Positions 53,701-61,860 of a stretch of DNA of 64,000 nt are shown here, one piece after another (the stretch's first letter is position 1; the number at the start of each line of letters is the position of its first letter). The notes under the pieces are model-generated. The model did not search any database. It worked only from the letters and a program-made list of their open reading frames with translations, and was not told the origin of the DNA. Made by a program: the position numbers and the translations under genes. The stretch is from the NCBI RefSeq assembly GCF_013375555.1, contig NZ_JABXWB010000005.1, forward strand, positions 310,001-374,000, in the 5' to 3' direction. Source of the stretch: Sphingobium sp. EM0848 (lineage in GTDB: Bacteria > Pseudomonadota > Alphaproteobacteria > Sphingomonadales > Sphingomonadaceae).

Positions 53701-56154
53701 GTCGCCACCGGCCAGCTCATTGCCGACCCTGCCGAGGATCAGACCAGCGGTCGCCCCGGAGCCGTTGTAGAGGAAGATCTGGGTACCGCCTGTCGTCGAG
53801 ACGCCTGAATAGGTACCGTCGCTGACGCTGAGCGCATAGCTGAGCGGAACCGTCCCTGCGCCATCCGATCCGAAGCTGCCGGTCGGGGTGGTCAGCAGCG
53901 AGCCGCCGCTGCGCGCAAAGCCGATCGCATTGCCGGTGTCCTTGGGCGTGACGTCCGGATCGCCGGTGCTGACCACGCCCGAGAACAGGCTGTCCACGGT
54001 CGGACCACTGCTGCCGGCGATGAAGGCGCTGCCCGCGACATCCTTGTCATCCGCATCGGCACCGCCATTCTGCACGCCTGCCGTTTCGTCATGCTGGACG
54101 AAATTGGTGCTTGGCGTCGCCGCCACGGTCGGCCCGTCGTCATCGAACTTGAACAGGTCGCCGACATTATTGTTGGAATCGACAGCCGTGTCGCCGTCGC
54201 CATCGGTACGGGTGACGCTCATCTGCACCGCTGCCGCAAGCAGGGTGATCGTTTCGTCATAGGAGGCGCCGCCGGTCGGATGATTGAGCGACAGATATTG
54301 GGCGATGAACGCCTCGCCAGTGCTGCTGTCGACCGCCAGGGCGAAGGCGATGTCGCCATTGGCGTTCGCCGTATCACCGCCGGCAAGCTCATTGCCGACC
54401 CTGCCGAGGATCAGACCAGCGGTCGCCCCGGAGCCGTTGTAGAGGAAGATCTGGGTACCGCCTGTCGTCGAGACGCCTGAATAGGTACCGTCGCTGACGC
54501 TGAGCGCATAGCTGAGCGGAACCGTCCCTGCGCCATCCGATCCAAAGCTGCCGGTCGGGGTGGTCAGCAGCGAGCCGCCGCTGCGCGCAAAGCCGATCGC
54601 ATTACCGGTGTCCTTGGGCGTGACGTCCAGGTCGCCGGTACTGACCACGCCCGAGAACAGGCTGTCCACGGTCGGGCCGCTGCTGCCGGCGATGAAGGCG
54701 CTGCCAGCCACATCCTTGTCGGCCGGATCGGCACCGCCATTCTGTACCCCCGGCGTCTCGTCATGCTGGACGAAATTAGTGCTTGGCACCGCCGCCACTG
54801 TCGGCCCGTCGTCCTGGAAGATAAGCTGGGCGCCGATATCCGCACGGGCACTGTTCGGCTGGTCGATATCAAAACCGCCAATGTCGAACTTTTCACCCGC
54901 TCCGGAACCCAGCAGCACTTGGTCGTGAACTGCGCCCTGGCCGTTATATTGGGTGTACCATTTGATGGTGTAATTATCGTTGAGGTTCGAGACAGTATAA
55001 ACGCCATTACTGTCGGCAACAGGGTTGGTGATCAACTGCACCAATGCCCCGTTGGCATCGCGAACCTCGATCCGCAATATGGGCACGGCCGTGCCGTTAC
55101 CAAGCGCGCTCGCGCCACTTGGCGGGGTTGGGTCGAACGCGGCTCCATCAAGGCTATTGTCGCCATTGAAAGCCTTGATCGTCAGCACGGCCAGGTTGTT
55201 GCCGGACACTTGAACGATCTTGGTCGATGCGGCGCCAACCTCGATCCTGCTCGTGAAATCGATATTGGCAACATTATCCGCTTCATTGGCATCCAGGGCT
55301 GCGCCGACAAAGTTGGCGTTCGCGCCCGAAACATAGGTGAAGTAGGCAGCCTCGCCCGGGTTGAAATTCTGGTCATTGACGCCGATCGTGACGCTGCCCC
55401 CACCCTTCGAAGTGTTGATGGTGTCGCTGGTGTTGCTGAATCCGGTTCCGACCGGGTCGGGATTTGCGCCGATCACAACAATTGCATTGGTGGTGGTCCC
55501 GACCATGCCGAACAGATTGTTGCCTGACGGCAGGGTGCTGAAATCGAAATGGGTCGTCGTACCGGCCGAGACGCCCAGCGTGTCGAAGAGATTGACCGGG
55601 TCATCATAATTGCTTGGAAAATCGGGATTCTTGATGGCTTCGAACTGGACCATCCAGACCTTCGCCTGCGTCAGCCCGGCGTTCGGGTCCAGCAGCAGGG
55701 CGAAGACGAGGTGGCCGCTGCTGTCATAGCCCAGCGCGGCCCTGCTACCCAGTACCGGGTCGGCGAACAGACGAATGTCGCCGCCGTCGACGGAATCGAA
55801 TGTGGTGAGAACGCCGGCGCTGAAATTGGCCACACCGGTCCAAACCGGAAGCGCGCCGCCGCTGCCATCGTCGAAGCCGAGGCTGTTCACCGTGCCGCCA
55901 GCGGCGTCGACGCTGATGAAGTTGTCAGCCGTTTTGGCAATGCCGTTTGCAGTCGCGAACGAAGCGCTCAGCGCAAGTTGGCCGGCTCCCGTGCCGAACA
56001 GGCGATTGTAGAATGCCAGAACGTCGGCATCGGTCGTGGCCGCCGCCTGGAGATCGCTAAAAGCGATGTCATTGCCAGTGTCGGACGTAGCCGGCGTCTG
56101 AAGGCCGAGTGATTCATCTAGAATCGCGGTTCCGGTGATTGTGATCGATGCCAT
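50662..56154 (-). CDS. giant repeat protein (DUF5801/VCBS-like), N-terminal 1814 residues, 3' end cut by IS1380
   Basis: The frame starts at 56154 (GAGGGGACC before ATG) and runs 1830 codons; the last 16 are IS sequence. The protein has no classical signal peptide. An Ala/Gly/Asp/Thr-rich N-terminal part is followed by four near-identical modules of 223-224 residues (about 451-1346), each opening with VQHDETPGVQNGGAD-type sequence and closing with TRTDGDGD and FKFDDDGP. Further VCBS-like beta modules follow. With the C-terminal piece at 48216-49064 the intact protein would be 2096 residues. It resembles type I-secreted surface adhesins; no secretion genes are in the window. Confidence 0.88.
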   Translation of the reverse strand: MASITITGTAILDESLGLQTPATSDTGNDIAFSDLQAAATTDADVLAFYNRLFGTGAGQLALSASFATANGIAKTADNFISVDAAGGTVNSLGFDDGSGGALPVWTGVANFSAGVLTTFDSVDGGDIRLFADPVLGSRAALGYDSSGHLVFALLLDPNAGLTQAKVWMVQFEAIKNPDFPSNYDDPVNLFDTLGVSAGTTTHFDFSTLPSGNNLFGMVGTTTNAIVVIGANPDPVGTGFSNTSDTINTSKGGGSVTIGVNDQNFNPGEAAYFTYVSGANANFVGAALDANEADNVANIDFTSRIEVGAASTKIVQVSGNNLAVLTIKAFNGDNSLDGAAFDPTPPSGASALGNGTAVPILRIEVRDANGALVQLITNPVADSNGVYTVSNLNDNYTIKWYTQYNGQGAVHDQVLLGSGAGEKFDIGGFDIDQPNSARADIGAQLIFQDDGPTVAAVPSTNFVQHDETPGVQNGGADPADKDVAGSAFIAGSSGPTVDSLFSGVVSTGDLDVTPKDTGNAIGFARSGGSLLTTPTGSFGSDGAGTVPLSYALSVSDGTYSGVSTTGGTQIFLYNGSGATAGLILGRVGNELAGGDTANANGDIAFALAVDSSTGEAFIAQYLSLNHPTGGASYDETITLLAAAVQMSVTRTDGDGDTAVDSNNNVGDLFKFDDDGPTVAATPSTNFVQHDETAGVQNGGADADDKDVAGSAFIAGSSGPTVDSLFSGVVSTGDPDVTPKDTGNAIGFARSGGSLLTTPTGSFGSDGAGTVPLSYALSVSDGTYSGVSTTGGTQIFLYNGSGATAGLILGRVGNELAGGDTANANGAIAFALAVGSTTGEAFIAQYLSLSHGNIGSNDETITLLAAAVQMSVTRTDGDGDTAVDSDNNVGDLFKFDDDGPTVAAVPSTNFVQHDETPGVQNGGADPADKDVAGSAFITGSSGPTVGSLFSGVVSTGDPDVTPKDTGNAIGFARSGGSLLTTPTGSFGSDGAGTVPLSYALSVSDGTYSGVSTTGGTQIFLYNGSGATAGLILGRVGNELAGSDTANANGDIAFALAVGSTTGEAFIAQYLSLNHPTGGASYDETITLLAAAVQMSVTRTDGDGDTAVDSDNNVGDLFKFDDDGPTVAATPSTNFVQHDETPGVQNGGADPADKDVAGSAFIAGSSGPTVDSLFSGVVSTGDLDVTPKDTGNAIGFARSGGSLLTTPTGSFGSDGAGTVPLSYALSVSDGTYSGVSTTGGTQIFLYNGSGATAGLILGRVGNELAGGDTANANGDIAFALAVDSSTGEAFIAQYLSLNHPTGGASYDETITLLAAAVQMSVTRTDGDGDSIADSDNNVGDLFRFDDDGPNANGTAVTANVDEDGAIVVTGNPGGPGDDPTSARSATGSIAGIFAGGSDGVKSYQLSTDTSGLPAVLTSKGGTIVYNVNTVTQTLTGYVEVSGAGFDPLVDRTVFTLALSGTNNSDYTFTLVDQLDHAAPPAGTAFENEITLNLGSVLQVVDGDNDTATAAAEKLVITVDDDSPIIAAQIISGVVDFTNGSSVSSSLNGSVGFDENNATNQSAAGTKTYTFTSYTGDADSPFSAAMTTLFPGIHAVLSADGTTVNYYSTAGTANPLYQIVLGDQGGAGSYTFTAQQTAPNLSFDFDFGNMPANQNLFGLIAANEGNIDTKGTVTKADDTLPDGGVLIIAQGVNLKADNSYSNTSQTINTSSASQISGATIGVSNQAFEGGTFNPAGADTRGDAAFFVYVDNPYVSSTSGLPNGSGGLTSTTADDADSIKFTGLLEVRTASVTAVQAQLQGNPFVGMKIEAFHHTNENLARRIHEAGREGVAGVA
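52118..54802 (-). repeat. four tandem 669-672-base coding repeats
   Basis: Unit edges fall at 52118, 52790, 53462, 54131 and 54803; periods are 672, 672, 669 and 672 bases, all in frame. Units 1 and 4 appear identical over several hundred bases, so homogenisation is recent. The third unit (53462-54130) has a variant segment (SHGNIGSN in place of NHPTGGASY), giving the three-base difference. Confidence 0.9.
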
Positions 56155-56407
56155 TTGAGGTCCCCTCGGGTCTAAGCCGACATGTCGAGAACTCTTGCAG
56201 GCGAGCAGAAATGTGGTGCTTGCCCAAGCAAATGGGCATCGGCTTCAGCCCGTCGGGCAAAGCAGCATGCGCAGTAGATGGTGCCATTGAATGGTGCGGT
56301 TCAGATGTTTGGTCGAGCCGCCAGCATCAATTAGGCCGGGCAAACCATCCGCGCATGGCACGTTCCCTCGCCTCAAATTGAGTTCAGCGATTAAGCCAGT
56401 CAACAAT
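56155..56407. other. upstream region of the giant gene
   Basis: Non-coding as far as can be seen; it should hold the giant gene's promoter. IS1380 copy 2 sits 257 bases before the start codon and may have separated distal control sequences from the gene. Confidence 0.5.
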
Positions 56408-56454
56408 CTAACCCGTCGTATTCATGAGGCTGGACGTGAAGGGGTGGCGGGAGT

Positions 56455-58174
56455 GTAAGCGGGGCAAATTTCCGGGCAGGGGGACTGGACAAGGTTGGTT
56501 TGGCGTGATTCACACTGCCGATGACTTCGGGCAACGACATTGGCGGTACAAGAGGCGAGGAGGATATTCGTCGGGTTGTTGCTGCGCTGGTTGAGCGTTG
56601 CGACCGTCTGGAAGCGACGAACCAGGATCTGCTGATCGAGAGGGCGGCTGACAAGCTGGAGATCCAGGCATTACGGGACGAGATTGCGCGATTGAAGGGC
56701 GATCCGCCGCGTCCCCGCTTCAAGTCGAAGCCATCGGGGATGGAGAAGTCGACGTCACCGACACCGGGGAAGAAGCGGAGCAAGCGGAGGCGTGGGGCGG
56801 TGCAATCGAAGCTCACCGTCAGCCGGGATGTGACGCTGAAAGCGGCAGTTCCTGATGGCTCACGTTTCAAGGGTTACGAAGACGTCTTGGTGCAGGATCT
56901 TCGGCTTGAAGTTGACGTCATCCGCTATCGTCGCGAGATTTGGCGGGGTCCTGATGGTAAGCGGATCGCAGCAGAGTTGCCGGCGGGCATTTTGGGAGGC
57001 TTTGGCCCCGAGCTACGGCGCTTTATCACGGCGGGTCATTTCCAAGGTCAGATCACCAGCGAACGGCTGTGCTCGATGTTGAACGGGATGGGTTTGGCCA
57101 TTTCCAAACGCCAGGTCGTACGACTGCTCAGCCGTGGGCTCGACGATCTGGTTGCCGAAGATCGGGCGATTTTAGCCACGGGGATTTCCACGGCGCAATG
57201 GATCAATGTCGACGACACTTCCGCTCCGCATGCTCGCAAGAATGGGTATGTCACCCATCTTGGGGATCGGCGCTTCGCGGTGTTTCGCAGCAGCTTTTCC
57301 AAATCGCGGCGCAATTTTCTCAATCTTCTTCAGGCGGGCATCAGCCATTTTGTCGTCAACGACGAAGCGCTAGCCAAAATGCGCGAGATGAACCTCGCGT
57401 CCGAACCGATTGCCGTGCTGGAAGCCCACGAAGCCAAGCATTTTGAGAGCCCCGAGGCGTGGCAGGCGCATCTTTGCGCGCTGGGCTTTGACAAGTTGAG
57501 CGTCACGCCCGATCCCACCAAGGTCGCGACCGAAGGCGCGCTATGGGGCGCCCTTTGCGAACAAGGTCTGCTCGGCGACACAGCTATCGTCTCCGATGGC
57601 GCCGGTCAGTTCCGCGTCGGCAGCAACCATGCGTTGTGCTGGGTACATGCAGAAAGGCTGGTCCACAAACTCCATCCCCGCTCGAAGAAAGATCGTGAAG
57701 CGCTCGAACTCATCCGCACGTTGATCTGGTGGTTCTACGCCGATCTCAAAGCCTGGCAAAAGCATCCGGATCCCAAACGGGGCCGTGCCCTCAGGGTTCG
57801 TTTTGACCGGATCTTTGCCCGCAAAACCGGCTTTGTGATGCTCGATCGGCAATTGGCACGCCTCTACCGCCAGAAAAACGATCTCCTGCGCGTTCTGACA
57901 CGTCCCGAAATCCCGTTGCATACCAACGGTTCGGAAAACGATATCCGCAGCTTTGTCACCAAGCGCAAAATTTCCGGTGGCACCGTTAGCGAACAAGGAC
58001 GGATCGCTCGCGACATCATGCTCGGCCTGATCAAAACCTGTGCCAAGCTTGGCGTCTCCTTCTACCAATTCCTCGGTGATCGCTTCGCCGTTCCCGGCGC
58101 GCCATCCGTTCCATGGCTGCCGGACCTCGTCAGCGCCGCTCCCGCCTGACCGCCCGGGAGTTTGCCCCGCTTAC
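56455..58174. mobile_element. IS66-family insertion sequence
   Basis: A 1720-base element with matching inverted ends (GTAAGCGGGGCAAA...CCGGGC) inside the left end of IS1380 copy 2. The target sequence GGCGGGAGT is duplicated at 56446-56454 and 58175-58183 (9 bases seen; 8 is the family norm). It carries one gene only, as in the ISBst12-type subgroup without tnpA and tnpB. Confidence 0.88.
56521..58149 (+). CDS. IS66-family transposase (TnpC-like)
   Basis: A 542-residue transposase with an N-terminal coiled-coil-like region (residues 25-60), a basic linker (PGKKRSKRRRG), and a DDE core: WINVDDTSAPH near residue 221, VSDGAGQF near 358, and the terminal Glu in HTNGSENDIRSFV near 475. It ends 25 bases before the right inverted end. 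Length fits full-size IS66 TnpC, so it may be active. Confidence 0.94.
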   Translation: MTSGNDIGGTRGEEDIRRVVAALVERCDRLEATNQDLLIERAADKLEIQALRDEIARLKGDPPRPRFKSKPSGMEKSTSPTPGKKRSKRRRGAVQSKLTVSRDVTLKAAVPDGSRFKGYEDVLVQDLRLEVDVIRYRREIWRGPDGKRIAAELPAGILGGFGPELRRFITAGHFQGQITSERLCSMLNGMGLAISKRQVVRLLSRGLDDLVAEDRAILATGISTAQWINVDDTSAPHARKNGYVTHLGDRRFAVFRSSFSKSRRNFLNLLQAGISHFVVNDEALAKMREMNLASEPIAVLEAHEAKHFESPEAWQAHLCALGFDKLSVTPDPTKVATEGALWGALCEQGLLGDTAIVSDGAGQFRVGSNHALCWVHAERLVHKLHPRSKKDREALELIRTLIWWFYADLKAWQKHPDPKRGRALRVRFDRIFARKTGFVMLDRQLARLYRQKNDLLRVLTRPEIPLHTNGSENDIRSFVTKRKISGGTVSEQGRIARDIMLGLIKTCAKLGVSFYQFLGDRFAVPGAPSVPWLPDLVSAAPA

Positions 58175-58247
58175 GGCGGGAGTGGCGTAAGACTTTGTCT
58201 TGTTGTAGGAAATTGGATGTCTAGACCAACCTGCAACGAGGCAAAAA

Positions 58248-59618
58248 ATGCCACAGGCCACACCCGCCGGGGGCGACGATAGCGCGCCTCTGATTTCGTT
58301 TCCAGCGGTCGCGCGCAAGAAAGTCACGGCCGCCTTTGATGGTGGCCGGTTGACCTCGGACGGCGGGGTTTTGCTACTGGCGCAAGCCGAGCGCGAGATG
58401 GGTATCTGCCGGCAGCTCGCCACCTGCATTGCCGATCCGCGCGATCCTTCCCGTGTGACCCACAGGCTCGATGACATTCTGCGAGCGCGGGTTTTGGCTA
58501 TTGCCTGCGGCTACGAGGATGCCGATGATCTCGACGCCCTGCGCGACGACCCAGGCTTTCGCCTGGCGCTGGGCAAACTGTTGGGTTCAGGCGCAGGCCT
58601 GGCGAGCCAGCCGACAATGAGCCGCTGGGAGAATGCGCCGACCACGCGCGAATTGGCGCGGATGCTGGTCGCGATGGTCGGCATCTACTGCGCCAGCTAC
58701 CCCGAGCCGCCCAAGGCGGTGATACTGGACATCGATGATACGTGTGATGTCGTGCATGGCTACCAACAGCTTTCGTTCTGGAACGGCCATCACGGCGAGC
58801 GCTGCTTCCTGCCGATCCACATCTATGACACGGCGACGGGACGGCCGGTCGCCATGCTGCTGCGTACCGGCAAGACGCCGTCAGGCGCGGAGGCTGCGGG
58901 GCACATTCGACGGCTTGTCCGGCATATCCGTCGGCATTGGCCGCAAACGCACATCACCATCCGCGGCGATGGGCATTATGGCCGGCCAGAGGTCATGGCC
59001 TTCTGCGAGGCGCACGGCATCGACTATGTCTTCGGCCTTCCCACCAATGCCGCGCTGCGCGCCAATACAGACATTGTCGCTGCCGCTGATGCCTGCGCCG
59101 TCAAGCGCGCCGAGCAAGACCGGGTTGTCCTGCGCAGCTATGCCGAGATCCGCTATGGGGCGAAAAGCTGGAAATGCCAGCGCCGCGTCGTAACCCGGAT
59201 CGAAGCCAGCATCATGGGCATGGATATCCGCTATGTCGTCACTTCCCTGGCAGAAGGCTCCGCTGAACACATCTACGACAGCCTCTATTGCGCCCGCGGC
59301 CAGGCCGAGAACCTGATCAAACAGCACAAGACACAGCTCAGCAGTGATCGCACTTCGTGCCGATCAGCCAACGCAAATCAGATGCGGCTCATTCTGCACA
59401 CCGCGGCCTACTGGCTAATGTGGCGCATCCAGCAGGTCATCCCCAAGACCACCGCGCTCGCCACCGCCGAGTTCGCAACCCTGCGCCTGCGGCTTCTCAA
59501 GATCGCCGCCCGCGTCATCGAAACCGCCTCCCGCGTCCGGGTCGCCTTCGCTTCGGCCTGTCCCGACGCCGCCGTGTTCCGGACCATCGCCACCGCGCTC
59601 AGGGCCACCCAGACATAG
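58248..59618 (+). CDS. IS1380-family transposase
   Basis: The second, protein-identical copy of the 456-residue transposase, in opposite orientation to copy 1. The coding region and everything inside the IS right of 58175 are intact; the IS66 insertion is upstream of the gene, about 30 bases inside the IS left end, so it may disturb the promoter or supply a new one, and it separates the left end from the rest. Confidence 0.95.
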   Translation: MPQATPAGGDDSAPLISFPAVARKKVTAAFDGGRLTSDGGVLLLAQAEREMGICRQLATCIADPRDPSRVTHRLDDILRARVLAIACGYEDADDLDALRDDPGFRLALGKLLGSGAGLASQPTMSRWENAPTTRELARMLVAMVGIYCASYPEPPKAVILDIDDTCDVVHGYQQLSFWNGHHGERCFLPIHIYDTATGRPVAMLLRTGKTPSGAEAAGHIRRLVRHIRRHWPQTHITIRGDGHYGRPEVMAFCEAHGIDYVFGLPTNAALRANTDIVAAADACAVKRAEQDRVVLRSYAEIRYGAKSWKCQRRVVTRIEASIMGMDIRYVVTSLAEGSAEHIYDSLYCARGQAENLIKQHKTQLSSDRTSCRSANANQMRLILHTAAYWLMWRIQQVIPKTTALATAEFATLRLRLLKIAARVIETASRVRVAFASACPDAAVFRTIATALRATQT

Positions 59619-59788
59619 CCCGCGCGGCCGCGCCGCCGAACCGCAAAGCCCCGTCCCTCAATCCGAAAGCCTATCAGACACTCGCGCTGAAATAGACGCA
59701 GCATGATCGCTTGTCCTGATCATAAGCCCGATGGTGCAAAAGGCCAGTGAGCGGCAGAAGGGAGAGCGTCACGAATAAGGCGGGCTAA

Positions 59789-60293
59789 GGCATGTTTGAG
59801 GTTGAGTGCAGCCACCCAAGCCTCAATCACACGCTAAACACGACTCGAAGGTAAACCGATTTTTAGTCAATGAACCAATATTTCATAATTTAATGAAGGT
59901 GTTGCCTCCTGTAAGTAGCAGTCTGAATATGCGCCCAAGCGAAAATCTATTCAATTCACCAGGTGCAATATACCCGAGGAATCTGCCTCGTGCATCGACA
60001 GATATAATCTTTTTTTGCGCCATGGTATCTACCTATCCCACAACCTGCTCCAGAACAGGCTCCTTTCTGACTCCGCTCCGCGTCAACGGACCTTCCAGAG
60101 GCCGGCTGATGCTGACAGCCTTGACCATGATGATGATGGAACTTGGCTTCGGGCCGGGCCTGTTCGTGTCGTGGTCAGGCATCGATATTGTCGCGGGAAC
60201 AGCGGGTGTCATCCTTACCATTCTGTTCATTGCCCAGGCGCCTGTGACCGGGCGGCAACTGGCCCGACAAGATGCAAGGCATCGATAGTTCAG
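59789..60293. other. degenerate region right of the IS1380 copy
   Basis: An open frame (59806-60288) exists but its N-terminal half looks like translated intergenic DNA. The last part (RLMLTALTMM...GLGFGPGLF-like...GVILTILFIAQAPV) recalls the C-terminal end of an MFS transporter, interrupted. I would treat it as a remnant; no intact gene is supported. Confidence 0.35.
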
Positions 60294-60516
60294 CTATTCC
60301 ACTGTTGGATGGATCCTCGAGAGAATGGCATTTATCTTTTCCTGCGTGATACGCCCCTTCTCCAAATCTCGCGCAAGGCGCTTAGCAGCGTAGCCCTTCC
60401 CGCGTTCGGCTGCTTCGATACCGCGGTCGATTAATCTTTGCCTTCGCGGCTGCGAACGCAATGCCGGTTCCCACGGTGCGAGCGCCGATGACGCCAATCC
60501 GTGTGAAGCGTGTCTT
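60294..60516 (-). pseudogene. remnant of the 3-hydroxyacyl-CoA dehydrogenase domain of a FadJ-like gene
   Basis: After the stop codon of the hydratase part, the same strand reads a Rossmann start in which GAGTMGTG has become GARTVGTG (GVIGARTVGTGIAFAAAKA). A frameshift follows, and another frame carries on the family sequence (IDRGIEAAERGKGYAAKRL ... ILSRIHPTVE) before it ends. The rest of the dehydrogenase is missing. Confidence 0.75.
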
Positions 60517-61458
60517 CTAGATATTCTTTGGGCGAGCGAAAAGACCGTCCGCTTTGCCCTTGTTTACGAACATCGTGCGGATCAGGCTTCGTGCGACGGG
60601 GTCGATCATCAGCTGGACGAAATACTTTGCTTCGACCTGAAGCGCCTTGTCCATCGGAAGTTGCAACCCCTCATAGAGCGCCGAAGCGATTTTTTCCGGC
60701 GCGGGCATGTTCCCAAATGCCGCTGCCCGCGTAGTCGCATTGGTGCCAATGAACATAGTGCGGAACTCGGGAGTGAGGGTATCGTCACCCCCAGGTACCT
60801 TAAAGTCCTTGCGGTCCCACGGTTGGACGGGATCGCCACACTCGCGCAACCACCGCTTGGCGACCTTCATCAGTTCCTCGCGCGGGACCACCGCATGCAC
60901 GACGCCCAAATCCAAAGCCTTAGCTGGCGAGATCTGACGACCCTGCATAAGAAGCGGAAGAGAAGCTGCAAGACCAATAAGGCGAGGAAGGCGCTGCGTA
61001 CCGCCGCCTCCCGGGAGCAGCCCGACCTGAACTTCGGGAAGGCCCAGCGCGATCTTCGGATCATCCGCCACGACACGATAGTGGCAGGCCAAAGCAATCT
61101 CCAGTCCACCGCCTAGCGCTAAGCCGTTGATGGCGCATGCAACGGGCTTTCCAGCGGTCTCCAGCCAGCGTAGCAGGCGCGAGAAAGACGAGAACATATG
61201 GATCGCGTCCTCCGACGGCATTGCCGCGACATCGATGCCTCCACTTAGCATCTTGAGATCGCCACCTGCTACGAAGCTGTCCTTTCCGGACGTGATGACA
61301 ACGCCCTTCACCGCTTCATCCGTCATTGCGCGACGAAGAGTGCTTTCCAGGGCGTTGGACAAGGTCGCGCCAAGGACGTTCATTTTCGAATCAGGAAGAT
61401 CCAGCACTAATGCGCAAAGACCGTCCGAATCTACGTTATAGCTGACTACTTCGCTCAT
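60517..61458 (-). CDS. enoyl-CoA hydratase domain of a FadJ-like protein (gene cut by TAG)
   Basis: The 313 residues match the N-terminal crotonase half of a fatty-acid oxidation alpha subunit: GGDLKMLSGG oxyanion loop, ALGGGLEIALACHYRV and LPEVQVGLLPGGGGTQRLPR with both catalytic Glu positions intact. A TAG at 60517 stops it where the 3-hydroxyacyl-CoA dehydrogenase half should begin, and that half is broken. It might still make a stand-alone hydratase, but a pseudogene is likely. ATG at 61458 has GAAGGG before it; an upstream in-frame extension belongs to the preceding thiolase remnant. Confidence 0.7.
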   Translation of the reverse strand: MSEVVSYNVDSDGLCALVLDLPDSKMNVLGATLSNALESTLRRAMTDEAVKGVVITSGKDSFVAGGDLKMLSGGIDVAAMPSEDAIHMFSSFSRLLRWLETAGKPVACAINGLALGGGLEIALACHYRVVADDPKIALGLPEVQVGLLPGGGGTQRLPRLIGLAASLPLLMQGRQISPAKALDLGVVHAVVPREELMKVAKRWLRECGDPVQPWDRKDFKVPGGDDTLTPEFRTMFIGTNATTRAAAFGNMPAPEKIASALYEGLQLPMDKALQVEAKYFVQLMIDPVARSLIRTMFVNKGKADGLFARPKNI

Positions 61459-61469
61459 ATGTGTGCCCT

Positions 61470-61620
61470 TCAAGCAACCCGTTCCAGCACCATCGCGATG
61501 CCCATTCCGCCCGCCGCGCGGAGCGTGGCCATACCAAGACGACGCTCCATCTCCGTCGATCAGCGTACCCACAATCATCGCTCCGGTGGCGCCTATGGGA
61601 GCGAAGCCCGCCCTTCGCTC
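61470..61620 (-). pseudogene. thiolase (FadA-like) C-terminal remnant
   Basis: Leftward sequence gives PIGATGAMIVGTLID in one frame and, after a frameshift, ATLRAAGGMGIAMVLERVA and a stop in another. This is the C-terminal end of acetyl-CoA acyltransferases, directly upstream of the FadJ-like gene as in many fad operons. The rest of the thiolase and the sequence up to 61860 are not recognisable. Confidence 0.75.
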
Positions 61621-61860
61621 GTAGCTGAGACGTTCCGTGGGCCAGTTCTGAAACGCCCATTCTTCGAACAGGCCGTTGAACATGAGCTGCCATCAACTGA
61701 GATGGCTTGGCCTTTGGTTCACTCCCTTACGAAATGCGAATATTGCAACCGTGACCACAGTATCTCGAACCTCGCCGAGCCGCAGTGAGGTCCGACAGAA
61801 TGAACGTCTTCTTGAGAAACAAACGCATGCGCGATCGCCGCCCGCCTGAAGTTGTCATGC

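Larger units (their letters stand above)
56412..59784. mobile_element. IS1380-family insertion sequence, copy 2, split by an IS66 element
   Basis: The left end (56412-56454) matches the inner end of copy 1, then an IS66-type element intervenes, and the rest resumes at 58175. The direct repeats outside are CTAA at 56408-56411 and 59785-59788. Total length minus the IS66 insert is 1644, exactly copy 1's length. The different outer repeats of the two copies (CTAG, CTAA) show separate insertions. Confidence 0.88.

Noticed and set aside
52118..54802. Repeat array considered as CRISPR or satellite DNA
   Set aside because: The 670-base units are in frame and code for a continuous protein; there are no short spaced repeats.
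49064..59788. A composite transposon bounded by the two IS1380 copies
   Set aside because: The copies have different 4-base direct repeats (CTAG and CTAA) and each repeat pair brackets a single copy, which shows two independent insertions rather than one unit.
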